64,000 nucleotides of DNA from Dokdonella fugitiva (GCF_004342425.1 NZ_SLWQ01000003.1:186001-250000); one strand, 5' to 3'. Counted from the first letter of the stretch, positions 1 through 8,947 are shown. Numbers and translations: made by a program. The notes: a model not told the origin generated them from the sequence alone.

Positions 1-2
1 GC

Positions 3-275
3 GCCCATCTCGCGGGCGAGCCGGGCAGCGTCACCGTGCCGATCGCCGAAGCCTGGAACCCGGCGACCGCGCGCTTCGAGGACATCGGCACGATGGCCGT
101 GCCGCGCTACGAGGCGATGCCGGTCACGCTCGCCGACGGCAGCATCCTGCTCGCGGGTGGCTGGGCCTTCGCCGGCGACACGGTCGGCGACATGCCGACC
201 GCGGCGGCCGAGCGCTTCGTGCCCGAGTTCGCCGACCTGGTCTTCGCGGACGGTTTCGACGACCCGTCGCCCTGA
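3..275 (+). CDS. Kelch-like secreted protein, C-terminal fragment
   Basis: The open frame enters from the window edge, so only the last 90 residues are visible; the first internal ATG (36) is not a credible start. The text has the rhythm of a kelch/galactose-oxidase propeller blade: a Trp-Asn-Pro turn followed by a SILLAGG strand near residues 50-56. The last 14 residues contain LVFADGFD, the F-x-D-G-F-E type tail shared by four other secreted proteins in this window, which suggests an exported protein. The exact function cannot be given from a fragment. Confidence 0.6.
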   Translation, partial: AHLAGEPGSVTVPIAEAWNPATARFEDIGTMAVPRYEAMPVTLADGSILLAGGWAFAGDTVGDMPTAAAERFVPEFADLVFADGFDDPSP

Positions 276-317
276 CCGGCGCGCCGCTTCCGTCCGAATC
301 ATCGGATAATCGGGCAC

Positions 318-1913
318 ATGAGCGAACCCATGCGCGATGCGATCCTGATCGGTGGCGGCCACAACGGCCTCGTCTGTGCGGCCTACCTCGCACGCGCGGG
401 GCGCAAGGTCACCGTGCTCGAACGGCGCGACGTCGTCGGCGGTGCCGCGGTCACCGAGGAATTCCATCCGGGTTTCCGCAATTCGGTCGCCGCCTACACG
501 GTGTCGCTGCTGCAGCCGAAGGTGATCCGCGAGCTCGAACTCGAACGTCATGGCCTGCGCGTCGTGCAGCGCAAGCTCAACAACTTCCTGCCGCTCGCGG
601 ACGACCGTTACCTCGTCAGCGGCGCGGGTCGCACGCTCGCCGAAGTCGCCAAGTTCTCGCCGCGCGACGCCGAGCGCCTGCCCGAATACGAACGCCGCCT
701 CGATGCGATCGCCGACGAGTTGCGCGCGCTCGCGCTCGAGGCGCCACCGAACATCGTCGAAGGCGGCTGGTTGAAGGCGCTGCCCGAACTCCTGCGCGCG
801 GGCCGGCTCGGCCGGCGCGTGAAGGCACTCGACGCGGGCCTGCGTACCGACCTGCTCGACCTGTTCGCGATCTCCGCGGCGGAGTATCTCGACCGCTTCT
901 TCGAGAGCGAGCCGATCAAGGCGCTGTTCGGTTTCGACGGCGTGGTCGGCAACTATGCGAGCCCCTACACGCCGGGCAGCGCGTACGTGCTGCTGCACCA
1001 CGTGTTCGGCGAGGTCAACGGCGTCAAGGGCGCCTGGGGCCACGCGATCGGCGGCATGGGCGCGATCACCCAGGCGATGGCGAAGTCGGCCGCGGCCTCG
1101 GGCGCGGAGATCCGCACCGGTTGCGGCGTGCGCGAGATCATCGTCGAGCGCGGCCGCGCGGTCGGAGTCGTCACCGACAAGGGCGAAACGCTGCGTGCGC
1201 GCACGGTCGTCGCCAACGTCAATCCGAAGCTGCTGTACGAGCGCCTGCTCGATCCGGCGCACGTGCCGGCGCCGGTGCGCGAGCGCATGGCGAACTGGCG
1301 CTGCGGCTCGGGCACGTTCCGCATGAACGTCGCGCTGTCGGAGCTGCCGCGCTTCCGCGCGTTGCCCGGACCGGGCGATCACCTCACCGCCGGCATCATC
1401 ATTGCGCCGAGCCTCGATTACATGGATCGTGCCTACCTCGACGCGCGCGCGCACGGCTGGTCGAAGCAGCCGATCGTGGAAATGCTGATTCCGTCGACGC
1501 TCGACGATTCGCTCGCGCCGCCGGGCCACCACGTGGCGAGCCTGTTCTGCCAGCACGTCGCGCCGGAGCTGCCGGACGGGCGTTCCTGGGACGACCATCG
1601 CGAGGAAGTCGCCGACCTCATGATCGAAACGGTCGATCGCTGGGCGCCCGGCTTCAAGGCCTCCGTGCTCGGCCGGCAGATCAAGTCGCCGCTCGATCTC
1701 GAACGCGACTTCGGCCTGCTCGGCGGCGACATCTTCCACGGCGCGCTGTCGCTCAACCAGCTGTTCAGCGCGCGGCCGATGCTCGGTTACGCCGACTACC
1801 GTGGCGCGCTCGCGGGCTTGTACCTGTGCGGCGCCGGCACGCACCCGGGTGGCGGCGTGACCGGCGCGCCCGGACACAACGCAGCGCGCGCGATCCTGCA
1901 CGACCTGCGCTGA
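318..1913 (+). CDS. FAD-dependent oxidoreductase (PYROXD2/CrtO-like)
   Basis: A 531-aa flavoprotein of the phytoene-desaturase-like amine oxidase superfamily. The N-terminus has the dinucleotide-binding motif IGGGHNGLVCAAYLARAG (about residues 11-28), then the acidic end of the second strand (VLERRD) and VGGAAVTEE. The C-terminus has the conserved GLYLCGAGTHPGGGVTGAPG flavin-contact region, typical of the PYROXD2/carotenoid-ketolase group. Length fits that family (about 520-560 aa). The substrate cannot be deduced; no carotenoid genes are nearby, so a carotenoid role is not supported here. ATG 318 is used; an in-frame ATG at 330 is an alternative. Confidence 0.8.
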   Translation: MSEPMRDAILIGGGHNGLVCAAYLARAGRKVTVLERRDVVGGAAVTEEFHPGFRNSVAAYTVSLLQPKVIRELELERHGLRVVQRKLNNFLPLADDRYLVSGAGRTLAEVAKFSPRDAERLPEYERRLDAIADELRALALEAPPNIVEGGWLKALPELLRAGRLGRRVKALDAGLRTDLLDLFAISAAEYLDRFFESEPIKALFGFDGVVGNYASPYTPGSAYVLLHHVFGEVNGVKGAWGHAIGGMGAITQAMAKSAAASGAEIRTGCGVREIIVERGRAVGVVTDKGETLRARTVVANVNPKLLYERLLDPAHVPAPVRERMANWRCGSGTFRMNVALSELPRFRALPGPGDHLTAGIIIAPSLDYMDRAYLDARAHGWSKQPIVEMLIPSTLDDSLAPPGHHVASLFCQHVAPELPDGRSWDDHREEVADLMIETVDRWAPGFKASVLGRQIKSPLDLERDFGLLGGDIFHGALSLNQLFSARPMLGYADYRGALAGLYLCGAGTHPGGGVTGAPGHNAARAILHDLR

Positions 1914-2017
1914 ACCCGCCGCGGCCCGGTCGTGCCGGCCGGATGGTGGTTTTGGATCCGCTTTGACGTAAAAAGAAGGGCCCCGGCGCCGGCTGCGCCG
2001 TTCCACGGAGTCCACCC

Positions 2018-2974
2018 ATGAGCCCGTTCCCACTGCGCACCGTCGCCGCCGTCGCGTTGTGTTGCGCCGCGATCCCGGCCGTCGCCGCGCCCGACAGCGG
2101 CGACCGCTACCGCGTGACGACGAAGATGCAGATGGCCGGCATGTCGATGCCGGGCAAGCCGGTCGAGGTCTGCACCGCGCGTGCGAACCCGGTCAGCGAG
2201 CAGGCCATTCCCAAGGACAAGGACTGCGAGGTGCAGGGCTTCCGCATCGAAGGCAGCAAGGCGTCGTATCACGTCGTCTGCAAGGGCAAGAACGCGATGA
2301 CCGGCGACGGCGAGATGGAGACCCTGCCGGACGGCTATCGCGGCAGCATGAAGGCGCAGGTCGAGGGCCAGCAGATCACGATGAGCTACGAAGGCAAGCG
2401 CATCGGCAGCTGCGACTACGCGAGCGAGTCGCCCGAGGCGATCGGCAAGGCGATGACCGCGCAGGCATGCGAGGCACAGCTCACGTCGATCCCGTCGTAT
2501 TCGATGTATGTCGGGCCGAAGGCGGCGTGCCCCGCCTGGAAGGACAAGTTCTGCGCGAACGTGAGCCGCTCGATGGCACAGGCCGGGGATCCGGCGCACT
2601 TCGCCGAAACCGACCGCTCGTTCGGCGGCATTGCCTGGCAGGCGGTCGAAGCGTGTGGTGGTGGATCGCGCGCGACGTTCCTCGCCAAGGCCTGCGCGCG
2701 CGCCGAAGGCACCAGCGACCTCGACTTCGTCGGCGACATGTGCCCGGATCTCGCGCCGAAGCACTGTGCCGACGCCGATCCGAACCGCAACGGCCGCTTC
2801 CTCGCGCAGCATTGCGCCGAACGCGCGCGCACGCTCGCCGCGCAGCAGTGCGAAGGCCGCGGCTACACCGCGATGCAGTCCTCCCCGTACCGAGCGTTCT
2901 GCGGCAGCTATGCGACCGAGCGCCTGCGTGCGCGCGGCGAGGCCGGCGCGAAGGGTTCGGGCGGCAGCCGCTGA
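2018..2974 (+). CDS. DUF3617-type periplasmic protein
   Basis: A 318-aa protein with a clear signal peptide (residues 1-23, ending AVAA). Residues about 28-130 match the DUF3617 pattern: a threonine/methionine-rich opening (TTKMQMAGMSMPGK), VEVC, then paired cysteines (DCEVQ, VVCKG) and a SYEGKRIGSC end. The remaining 190 residues are cysteine-rich and unfamiliar to me, probably a disulfide-stabilised extracytoplasmic domain. A GGAG lies 8-9 nt upstream of the ATG. Its TGA overlaps the ATG of the next gene by one base, so the two are probably cotranscribed. DUF3617 has no firm function. Confidence 0.7.
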   Translation: MSPFPLRTVAAVALCCAAIPAVAAPDSGDRYRVTTKMQMAGMSMPGKPVEVCTARANPVSEQAIPKDKDCEVQGFRIEGSKASYHVVCKGKNAMTGDGEMETLPDGYRGSMKAQVEGQQITMSYEGKRIGSCDYASESPEAIGKAMTAQACEAQLTSIPSYSMYVGPKAACPAWKDKFCANVSRSMAQAGDPAHFAETDRSFGGIAWQAVEACGGGSRATFLAKACARAEGTSDLDFVGDMCPDLAPKHCADADPNRNGRFLAQHCAERARTLAAQQCEGRGYTAMQSSPYRAFCGSYATERLRARGEAGAKGSGGSR

Positions 2975-3834
2975 TGCGCGCGTCGCGCACGCTCGTCGGC
3001 GCGTGCGCGCTCGTGCTGGCCTTCGCGTGCACCGGTGCGCGGCCCTCGTTCGCCGTGGCGCCGGGCGAGGCGCCGATCGACGCCTATCCCGACGTCGCTG
3101 CCGCGTACTGGGTCGAACTCGACGGCCGGCCGTTGTGGGCCGGCCGTGCCGATGCGCGACTGCCGATGGCGAGCCTCGCCAAGCTCATGACCGCGCTGGT
3201 CGCGGTCGAGCAGGGTGATCTCGACGCCTGGGCCGCGGTGTCCGCCGCAGCCGCGGCGGAAACCGGCACGCGCATCGGCTTGCGCCGCGGCGAGCGCGTG
3301 ACGCGGCGCGATCTCCTGCACGCGGCGATGGTGCGCTCGGCCAACGACGCCTGCCGCGCGCTCGCCGACGCGGTCGGCGCGACGATCGACGCGCGCGATG
3401 CGACTGGCGCGTTCGTCGCGCGCATGAACGCGCGTGCAACCGCGCTCGGCCTCGCCGACACGCATTACGCGAATCCGTGCGGCCATGACGATCCGGCGCA
3501 ATACACGAGTGCGCGCGACCTCGCCGTGCTCGCGCGCGCGGTGCTGGCCGAGCCGACGCTCGCCGACATCGCGCAGCACCGGGACCTCCGTATCACGACC
3601 GATCGCGGCCGCGCACTGGCCGCGCGCTCGACGAATGCATTGCTCGACGGCCTGCCCGGCGCGCGTGGCCTCAAGACGGGCACCACGCCCGCGGCCGGAC
3701 GTTGCCTCGTCGCCGTCGTCGAACGCGACGGCCATCGCGTGCTCGCCGTGCTGCTGCACGCGCCCGAGCGCTGGTGGGACAGCGTCGCGCTGGTCGAACT
3801 CGCGTTCGAAGCCGCATCGCCGCCGCGCCCGTAG
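2974..3834 (+). CDS. D-alanyl-D-alanine carboxypeptidase family protein
   Basis: A 286-aa penicillin-binding-protein-type serine peptidase (S11 family) that would trim pentapeptide stems of peptidoglycan in the periplasm. All three active-site motifs are present: SLAK (Ser67, Lys70), SAN (Ser122-Asn124) and KTGT (Lys234). A signal peptide occupies about residues 1-27. It lacks the roughly 100-residue C-terminal beta domain and amphipathic anchor of PBP5/DacA, so it is a short PBP7/DacD-like or DacF-like version and probably soluble. ATG 2974 is chosen because it overlaps the upstream TGA and directly precedes the signal peptide; the frame stays open further upstream but only as a shadow of the previous gene. 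Confidence 0.88.
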   Translation: MRASRTLVGACALVLAFACTGARPSFAVAPGEAPIDAYPDVAAAYWVELDGRPLWAGRADARLPMASLAKLMTALVAVEQGDLDAWAAVSAAAAAETGTRIGLRRGERVTRRDLLHAAMVRSANDACRALADAVGATIDARDATGAFVARMNARATALGLADTHYANPCGHDDPAQYTSARDLAVLARAVLAEPTLADIAQHRDLRITTDRGRALAARSTNALLDGLPGARGLKTGTTPAAGRCLVAVVERDGHRVLAVLLHAPERWWDSVALVELAFEAASPPRP

Positions 3835-3860
3835 GCGAGCGACAGGCCACGGTGCACGAC

Positions 3861-5225
3861 ATGCGCAGCCGCGCCGCGATCATCATCCTCGTTGCCGGCG
3901 TCCTCGCCGCCTACGCGAATGCATACACCGCTGCGTACCAGTTCGACGATTTCGCCGCGATCCTCGCCAATCCATCGGCGCGCAGCGTCGCCGGCTGGTG
4001 GTCGTCGCTGCCGGGCATCCGGCCGCTGCTCAAGCTGAGCTTTGCGCTCACGTTCGACCTTGGCGGCGGCGCGGTCGCGATCCACGCGACGAATGTCGTG
4101 ATCCACGGCGTCAATGCGATCCTGCTGTGGGCCTTGTGGCGTCGCTGGGTGCCGCGGCTCGCGCCGTCACTCGAAAACGATCGCGGCGTCGCGCTGCTGG
4201 GTGCGCTGCTGTTCGCGCTGCATCCCGCGGCGACCGAAGCGGTCACGTACGCGAGTGGCCGCTCGATCCCGCTCGCAGCGACATTCATGCTCGGCGCCGT
4301 GCTCGCCGACGATGCCGCGCGCGAACGGCCTTCGCGTCGCGCGCTCGCATGGACCGGTCCTGCGCTGTTCGCGCTCGCGCTCGCGGTGCGCGAAACCGCG
4401 CTCGTGATGCCGCTGGTTCCGTTGCTGCGCGCCTGGGCATGCGATGAACCGTTGCGTGCGACGCTGCGCAGGCTGTGGCCGTACGCGCTCGTGCTCGCGG
4501 CGGCGCTGGTCGCCGTCCTCGCGACACCCGGCTATCACGTGTTCTTCGGCGTCAGCCTCGGCACGCGCGCGCCGGCCGAACAGCTCATGGGCCAGGTGCT
4601 CGCGCACGCTTACCTCGCCACGCACCCGCTGCTCGGCATCACCAACATCGATCCGGACCTGCGCGTGCCGCCCGCGTGGTCGGCGCCGCTGGTCGCGAGT
4701 GCGCTGCTGCTCGCGGCAGCCGTCACCGCGATGTTCGCGTCGCGCCGACGCCTGCCGTGGCTCGCGTTCGCGATCGGCTGGTACTTCCTGCAGCTCGCGC
4801 CGGCCAATTCGCTGCTGCCGCGGCTCGACCTCGCCAACGACCGTCATCTGTATCTCGCGCTCGCCGGGCCGGCGCTCGCGCTCGCGTGCGCGCTGGCCCG
4901 CATCGGCGAACGGATCGCGGCACGCCCCTTCGTTCGCGTCGTCGCCTGCGGGCTCTGCGCCGCGCTCGCCGTGGCGACATCGATGCGCAACGCGGACTAT
5001 CGCAGCGAAGTCGCGTTGTGGCAGGCGACGGTGCGCGAGTCACCACGCAAGGCGCGCGCCTGGCTCAATCTCGGTTATGCGCATCGCGTCGACGGCGATG
5101 CGGCGCGGGCGGCCGCCGCCTACCGCTGCGCGCTCGCGCTCGAGCCCGCGAATGCGCAGGCGGCGATCAATCTCGAGCTGGTCTCGCCCGGCGACGCGAT
5201 GCCTGCGACGTGCCCGGCGGGCTGA
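3861..5225 (+). CDS. TMTC-like polytopic membrane protein with C-terminal TPR
   Basis: About 454 aa, with many hydrophobic segments and a short tetratricopeptide tail (residues about 395-440: WLNLGYAHR...A..YRCALALEPANAQAAINLEL). The first loop contains FDDF followed by an N-P pair, and the region ALHPAATEAVTYASGR is typical of TMTC-like GT-C membrane proteins, which transfer sugars from lipid-linked donors. A protein O-glycosyltransferase or related role is therefore plausible but unproven. ATG 3861 is chosen as it opens the first transmembrane helix; GTG 3852 is an in-frame alternative. Confidence 0.65.
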   Translation: MRSRAAIIILVAGVLAAYANAYTAAYQFDDFAAILANPSARSVAGWWSSLPGIRPLLKLSFALTFDLGGGAVAIHATNVVIHGVNAILLWALWRRWVPRLAPSLENDRGVALLGALLFALHPAATEAVTYASGRSIPLAATFMLGAVLADDAARERPSRRALAWTGPALFALALAVRETALVMPLVPLLRAWACDEPLRATLRRLWPYALVLAAALVAVLATPGYHVFFGVSLGTRAPAEQLMGQVLAHAYLATHPLLGITNIDPDLRVPPAWSAPLVASALLLAAAVTAMFASRRRLPWLAFAIGWYFLQLAPANSLLPRLDLANDRHLYLALAGPALALACALARIGERIAARPFVRVVACGLCAALAVATSMRNADYRSEVALWQATVRESPRKARAWLNLGYAHRVDGDAARAAAAYRCALALEPANAQAAINLELVSPGDAMPATCPAG

Positions 5226-5247
5226 ACGCGTCGCGGCGAAGACGGTG

Positions 5248-5397
5248 TCAGGACTGCGGCTTCGGGTCCGCGTCGGTGCCGTTGGCCGGCTTGTCGCCAT
5301 TGCGGGCGAGCTTCTTCAGGCGCTTTTCGTCCTGCTGCTTCTTCTTGGCCAGTTCGCGCTGGCGCTTCTCGAAGTTGTAATTGGGTTTCATCGCCAT
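5248..5397 (-). CDS. Small basic conserved hypothetical protein
   Basis: A 49-aa protein, MAMKPNYNF followed by a Lys/Arg/Glu/Gln-rich helical stretch (KRQRELAKKKQQ...) and a polar tail. A GAGGAG sits 6-8 nt before the start on the minus strand, supporting translation. It lies just downstream of the cold-shock gene, beyond that gene's terminator. From memory, similar short KRQ-ELAKKKK proteins occur in many proteobacteria, but I know no function; RNA or nucleoid binding is only suggested by the charge. Confidence 0.6.
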   Translation of the reverse strand: MAMKPNYNFEKRQRELAKKKQQDEKRLKKLARNGDKPANGTDADPKPQS

Positions 5398-5410
5398 CGG
5401 CGGCTCCTCG

Positions 5411-5445
5411 AAAAAGAAAAACCCCGGGCCTCGCGACCCGGGGTT
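5411..5445 (-). terminator. Rho-independent terminator of the cold-shock gene
   Basis: On the minus strand a perfect 9-bp stem (AACCCCGGG / CCCGGGGTT, positions 5420-5428 and 5437-5445) with an 8-nt loop is followed by a T-rich tract (complement of AAAAAGAAAA, 5411-5420). It lies about 25 nt beyond the csp stop codon. Confidence 0.85.
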
Positions 5446-5470
5446 GGTGACACTGACGCGGTGAAGCGGA

Positions 5471-5680
5471 TTACGCGAGCTGCACCTGGTCGGCCTGCAT
5501 GCCCTTCTGGCCCTGCACCGGCACGAACGTGACGCGCTGGCCTTCGGCGAGGGTCTTGAAACCCGTGCCCTGGATCGCGCGGAAATGCACGAACAGGTCC
5601 GGGCCGCTTTCCGGCGTGATGAAGCCGAAACCCTTCGCATCGTTGAACCACTTGACCGTACCGCTCTGGCGATTCGCCAT
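5471..5680 (-). CDS. Cold-shock domain protein
   Basis: A 69-aa CspA-family single-stranded nucleic-acid-binding protein covering one cold-shock domain exactly. RNP-1 (KGFGFI, residues 16-21) and RNP-2 (LFVHF, 29-33) are intact, and the opening [11 protein letters not shown] is canonical. An AGGAG precedes the ATG. It is monocistronic: a terminator follows, and about 210 nt of leader/intergenic sequence separates it from dnaG. Such proteins act as RNA chaperones; whether this one is cold-induced cannot be read from the sequence. Confidence 0.93.
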   Translation of the reverse strand: MANRQSGTVKWFNDAKGFGFITPESGPDLFVHFRAIQGTGFKTLAEGQRVTFVPVQGQKGMQADQVQLA

Positions 5681-5805
5681 GACTTTGACTCCTGCTACTC
5701 GAAAACAATGGAATTCGCGATCCGGGTACCTCCCGGGTCGAGACTGAGGTTGGCAAGGAGAAAGCGACGGAGCGATGGAGCGGATCGAAAGGTTCGATCG
5801 CTTCA

Positions 5806-5825
5806 GGTCACGGTTCACAGTGACC
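5806..5825. promoter_or_regulatory. Inverted repeat in the csp upstream region
   Basis: GGTCAC and GTGACC, perfect 6-bp arms separated by 8 nt, sit 126-145 nt upstream of the csp start and 70-90 nt beyond the dnaG stop. It could be an operator or a hairpin in the csp leader. I cannot identify the cognate regulator or a convincing promoter beside it. Confidence 0.3.
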
Positions 5826-5894
5826 CTGACAAGCAACAGTGCGCGCACCATACAGGTAAACGCGGCGCAAAGCGAATCGGCCGATCGGATCCGT

Positions 5895-7706
5895 TCAGCT
5901 TCGCGCGGCCTTGCCGGCGAGCAGGGCGCGCAGTTCCTGCTTTTCCTCGTCGCTGAGCGGGCCCTGCGCCTGCTTGCGGGTGAGGTCGTCGAGGCGCTGC
6001 TGCGCGGTCTGGCGCTCGAGCTGGGCGATCGCGTCGACGAACTCCGCACGCGCCTCGCTCTCGCCGCCGGGGAAGTCCACCACGGCGAGCTTCTGCAGCG
6101 CCTTCGCCTCCTCGCGTTCGGCGAAATGCTCGAGCAGCGCGCCGGTCGTGAGGTTCGCGCGCGCGCGGCACAACGCGATGAGTTCGACCAGGAGCGGGAT
6201 GCCCGGCTGGCGCAGCCCGGCGAACGACCACGGCGGTTCGAGCGCGAGCGCGAGCGCGGGCCGCTGCACGAGCAGGGTGATCGCCGCGCGCACGAGCGAG
6301 CGCTGCGCGGGCTTCGCGCCGCGCGGCTTCGACGGCACGTCCGAGGGTGGCGCGGCGACCTGCACGCGCACGCCGGTCGACTTGTCGAGCTCGGCGAGCA
6401 TGAGGTCACGGAATGCCCCGTCGGGGATCTGCGCGAGCAGTGGCCGCGCGCGTTCGGCGAGGCGCGCACGGCCGTCGAGCGAGCCGAGGTTCACGTCCTT
6501 GCCGAGTTCGGCGAAGAAGAACTCGCCCAGTGGCGTCGCCTCCCTGAGGCGCTGCTCGAAGCCGGCAAGGCCCTCCTTGCGCACGAGCGTGTCGGGGTCC
6601 TCGCCATCGGGCAGGAACAGGAACAGTGCCTGGCGGCCGTCGCGCATGCGCGGCAGCACGGACTCGACCGCGCGCCACGCGGCCTGGCGACCGGCGCGAT
6701 CGCCGTCGAAGCAGAAGTAGACGTCCGCGCACTGGCGGAACAGGATCTCTGCATGGTCGCGCGTGGTCGCGGTGCCGAGCGTCGCGACCGCCTGCGGCAC
6801 GCCGAACTGGTGCAGGCTGATCACGTCCATGTAGCCCTCGACGACGATCAGGCGCGGGATCTTCGCGTGCGCCTCGCGCACCTGCCAGAGGCCGAACAGT
6901 TCGCGGCCCTTGTGGAACAGCGGCGTCTCGGGCGAGTTGAGGTACTTTGGTCCTTCAGCCTTGTCCGATGCTTCCTTCGGAGCGGCGTCCTGTCGAGAAG
7001 TGCGGGCAGGGATGCCCGCTTCTCGACTTTCGCGATCAGGACGATCGCTGGGAATGATCCTCCCGCCGAAGGCGATCGTGCGGCCGCGCCGGTCGAGGAT
7101 CGGGAACATCACGCGGTTGCGGAAGCGGTCGTACTTCGAGCCGCGCTCGCCGCTCGTGAGCATGCCCGCCTTCTCGAGCAGCGCGATGCGCTGCGCGTTG
7201 GTGCCGAGCGCGTTCTTCAGCGCGTCCCAGGCATCGGGCGCGAAGCCGAGGTTGAAGCGCGCGAGCGTCGACGCATCGAGGCCGCGGCCTTCGAAGTACG
7301 CGCTCGCGCGATCGCTCGCCTCGAGCTGGCGGCGGTAGAACGCCGCGGCTGCGTCGAGCAGCTTGTACAGGTCGGTGCTGTCCTCGCGCGGCGCCTCGCG
7401 CCCGCCTTCGTACGGCACCTTGAGGCCGACGCGGCCGGCGAGTTCCTCGACCGCGTCGGGGAACTCGAGGCGGTCGTAGTTCATGAGGAAGCCGATCGCA
7501 CTGCCGTGCGCGCCGCAGCCGAAGCAGTGGTAGAACTGCTTGGCCGGGCTCACGGTGAACGACGGCGAGCGCTCGTCGTGGAACGGGCAGCGCGCCGACC
7601 AGTCGCGCCCGGCCTTCTTCAGCGGCACGCGCTCCTGGATCACGTCGACGATGTCGACGCGCGCGAGCAGGTCGTCGATGAACTTTTCGGGGATGCGGCC
7701 GGCCAT
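5895..7706 (-). CDS. dnaG: DNA primase with an in-frame insertion
   Basis: About 603 aa; makes RNA primers for replication. In order: CHCC zinc-binding domain (CPFH...CFGC, residues about 36-61), primase core with the YFEGRGL and FGGRII blocks, TOPRIM motifs VVEGYMD and DGDRAGR, and a C-terminal DnaB-interacting helical domain ending in an Arg/Lys-rich tail. The start at 7706 gives the usual MAGRIP opening; an ATG at 7718 would add MLSP. Between FGGRII and [15 protein letters not shown], where homologues usually have only a few residues, there is a charged insert of about 33 residues (SDRPDRE...KAEG), partly encoded by a palindromic element (6992-7027). The frame stays open and both flanks are intact, so the gene looks functional. 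Confidence 0.95.
   Translation of the reverse strand: MAGRIPEKFIDDLLARVDIVDVIQERVPLKKAGRDWSARCPFHDERSPSFTVSPAKQFYHCFGCGAHGSAIGFLMNYDRLEFPDAVEELAGRVGLKVPYEGGREAPREDSTDLYKLLDAAAAFYRRQLEASDRASAYFEGRGLDASTLARFNLGFAPDAWDALKNALGTNAQRIALLEKAGMLTSGERGSKYDRFRNRVMFPILDRRGRTIAFGGRIIPSDRPDRESREAGIPARTSRQDAAPKEASDKAEGPKYLNSPETPLFHKGRELFGLWQVREAHAKIPRLIVVEGYMDVISLHQFGVPQAVATLGTATTRDHAEILFRQCADVYFCFDGDRAGRQAAWRAVESVLPRMRDGRQALFLFLPDGEDPDTLVRKEGLAGFEQRLREATPLGEFFFAELGKDVNLGSLDGRARLAERARPLLAQIPDGAFRDLMLAELDKSTGVRVQVAAPPSDVPSKPRGAKPAQRSLVRAAITLLVQRPALALALEPPWSFAGLRQPGIPLLVELIALCRARANLTTGALLEHFAEREEAKALQKLAVVDFPGGESEARAEFVDAIAQLERQTAQQRLDDLTRKQAQGPLSDEEKQELRALLAGKAARS
6992..7027. repeat. Palindromic element inside dnaG
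   Basis: Arms GTCGAGAAG-TG-CGGGCA and its complement TGCCCG-CTTCTCGAC form a 15-bp stem with a 2-nt bulge and a 4-nt loop. It resembles REP-type intergenic palindromes but is inside a coding region, in frame, encoding [12 protein letters not shown]. No second copy was found in this window. Confidence 0.6.
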
Positions 7707-7755
7707 GGGGCTCAGCATGCCATGCAGGATCGACTGTCGCCGGCGCGCCAGCGGA

Positions 7756-7953
7756 TCAGTCTTCCCGCGGAATCAACAGCCAGAGTACGAGGTAGACGAG
7801 CAGGCCCGGAAATGCGGCCGACACGATCGAGCCGACGACGTAGACGACGCGCAGCCCGGTCGGATTCAATCCGAAGTGTGCCGCGATGCCGCCCATGACG
7901 CCGCCGATGATGCGGTTGCGGCGCGAACGGCGCAGCGGACGTGCGTCGGCCAT
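7756..7953 (-). CDS. PspC domain membrane protein
   Basis: A 65-aa protein covering one PspC domain: basic N-terminus (RRSRRNR), the conserved GGVMGGIAAHFG turn, then one hydrophobic segment (VVYVVGSIVSAAFPGLLVYLVLWLLIP). E. coli PspC is an inner-membrane sensor in the phage-shock response; small stand-alone PspC proteins are common and mostly unstudied. It sits between yqeY and dnaG on the same strand, 16 nt downstream of yqeY's stop reading in the gene direction, so it probably shares their transcript. Confidence 0.85.
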   Translation of the reverse strand: MADARPLRRSRRNRIIGGVMGGIAAHFGLNPTGLRVVYVVGSIVSAAFPGLLVYLVLWLLIPRED

Positions 7954-7969
7954 GGCTGCGTTCCCCGCT

Positions 7970-8416
7970 TCAGCCGCCGAGCTTCTGCTTGACCAGCGCC
8001 GACACCTGACCCATGTCGGCGCGCCCGGCGACCTGCGGCTTGACCAGGCCGACGACCTTGCCCATGTCCTTCGCGCTCGTCGCGCCGCTGTCGGCGATCG
8101 CCCTGGCGACGATCGCCTCGATCTCGTCGGCCGACATCTTCGCGGGCATGTAGCCCTCGATCACGCCCATCTCGTAGCGTTCGACCGCGGCGAGATCCTC
8201 GCGGCCCGCGCCTTCGTACTGCGCGACCGAGTCCTTGCGCTGCTTGAGCATCTTCTCGAGCACGGCGAACACCTGGGTGTCGTCGAGCACGACGCGCTCG
8301 TCGACCTCGCGTTGCTTGATCGCCGCGTTGACGAGGCGGATCACGCCGAGGCGCTCCTTGTCGCCGCCCTTCATCGCGGCCTTCATGTCGTCGGTGAGCT
8401 GCTGCTTGAGTGACAT
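7970..8416 (-). CDS. yqeY: GatB/YqeY domain protein
   Basis: A 148-aa helical protein of the YqeY family, which resembles the tRNA-binding tail of the GatB amidotransferase subunit. The MSLKQQLTDDMKAAMKGGDKERLGVIRLV opening and the C-terminal GRADMGQVSALVKQKL are characteristic, and the length is usual. ATG 8416 is preferred over 8428 because GGAG lies 7 nt upstream of it. The rpsU-yqeY-dnaG arrangement is widely conserved. The molecular role is unsettled. Confidence 0.9.
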   Translation of the reverse strand: MSLKQQLTDDMKAAMKGGDKERLGVIRLVNAAIKQREVDERVVLDDTQVFAVLEKMLKQRKDSVAQYEGAGREDLAAVERYEMGVIEGYMPAKMSADEIEAIVARAIADSGATSAKDMGKVVGLVKPQVAGRADMGQVSALVKQKLGG

Positions 8417-8565
8417 CGGAAACTCCATGGCCCGCTGGCGGGCGCGGACATCGTGGGTGTCGCAGGCGCGGGGCGCCTGCTGCGGACGGGCGCGTTCGCC
8501 GGATGCCGGACTATACGGCCAAGGCCGCGCGAGCCGAAGCCCGCGCCGGCGTCGCGGCGCAACGC

Positions 8566-8594
8566 AAAAAGCCGGCACCCTTGCGGGTGCCGGC
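8566..8594 (-). terminator. Rho-independent terminator after rpsU
   Basis: GCCGGCACCC and GGGTGCCGGC (8571-8580, 8585-8594), a perfect 10-bp stem with a TTGC loop, is followed on the minus strand by five T (8566-8570). It lies about 95 nt beyond the rpsU stop and before yqeY, so rpsU is probably transcribed mostly alone with read-through or a separate promoter for yqeY. Confidence 0.85.
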
Positions 8595-8686
8595 CGATGA
8601 ACAGCCCTTTCATCCTGCGGATCCGGCGTCCGGCTCGCGCAACGACTGCACGGGGCAGCGGCGGCGCCGGGGACCCGCGCTGGGAA

Positions 8687-8902
8687 TCAGTACAGGCGCT
8701 GGCGCTTGGTCACGTCGCGCGAAACGCGGCGGAGGTGACGCTTGACCGCGGCGGCGCGCTTGCGCTTGCGCTCCTGGGTCGGCTTTTCGTAGAACTCGCG
8801 CTTGCGCACTTCGGCCAGCACGCCGGCCTTTTCGCAGGTGCGCTTGAAGCGGCGCAGGGCAAACTCGAACGGTTCGTTCTCGCGAACTTTGACGCTGGGC
8901 AT
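8687..8902 (-). CDS. rpsU: 30S ribosomal protein S21
   Basis: A 71-aa, very basic protein, full length for S21 ([21 protein letters not shown]..., REFYEKPT..., ending RQRLY). S21 joins the 30S platform near the anti-SD region and aids initiation. GGAG lies 7-8 nt upstream of the ATG. It is divergent from tsaD across a 56-nt gap holding its likely promoter, the same pairing as in many gammaproteobacteria. Confidence 0.97.
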   Translation of the reverse strand: MPSVKVRENEPFEFALRRFKRTCEKAGVLAEVRKREFYEKPTQERKRKRAAAVKRHLRRVSRDVTKRQRLY

Positions 8903-8947
8903 ACATTCTCCAATGACACAGGCCCGGGGCTGGCGGGCGAGCCGTGT

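Noticed and set aside
2059-2971. Extended N-terminus for the carboxypeptidase frame
   Set aside because: The 300 upstream residues are out-of-frame reading of the DUF3617 gene; the signal peptide begins at 2974.
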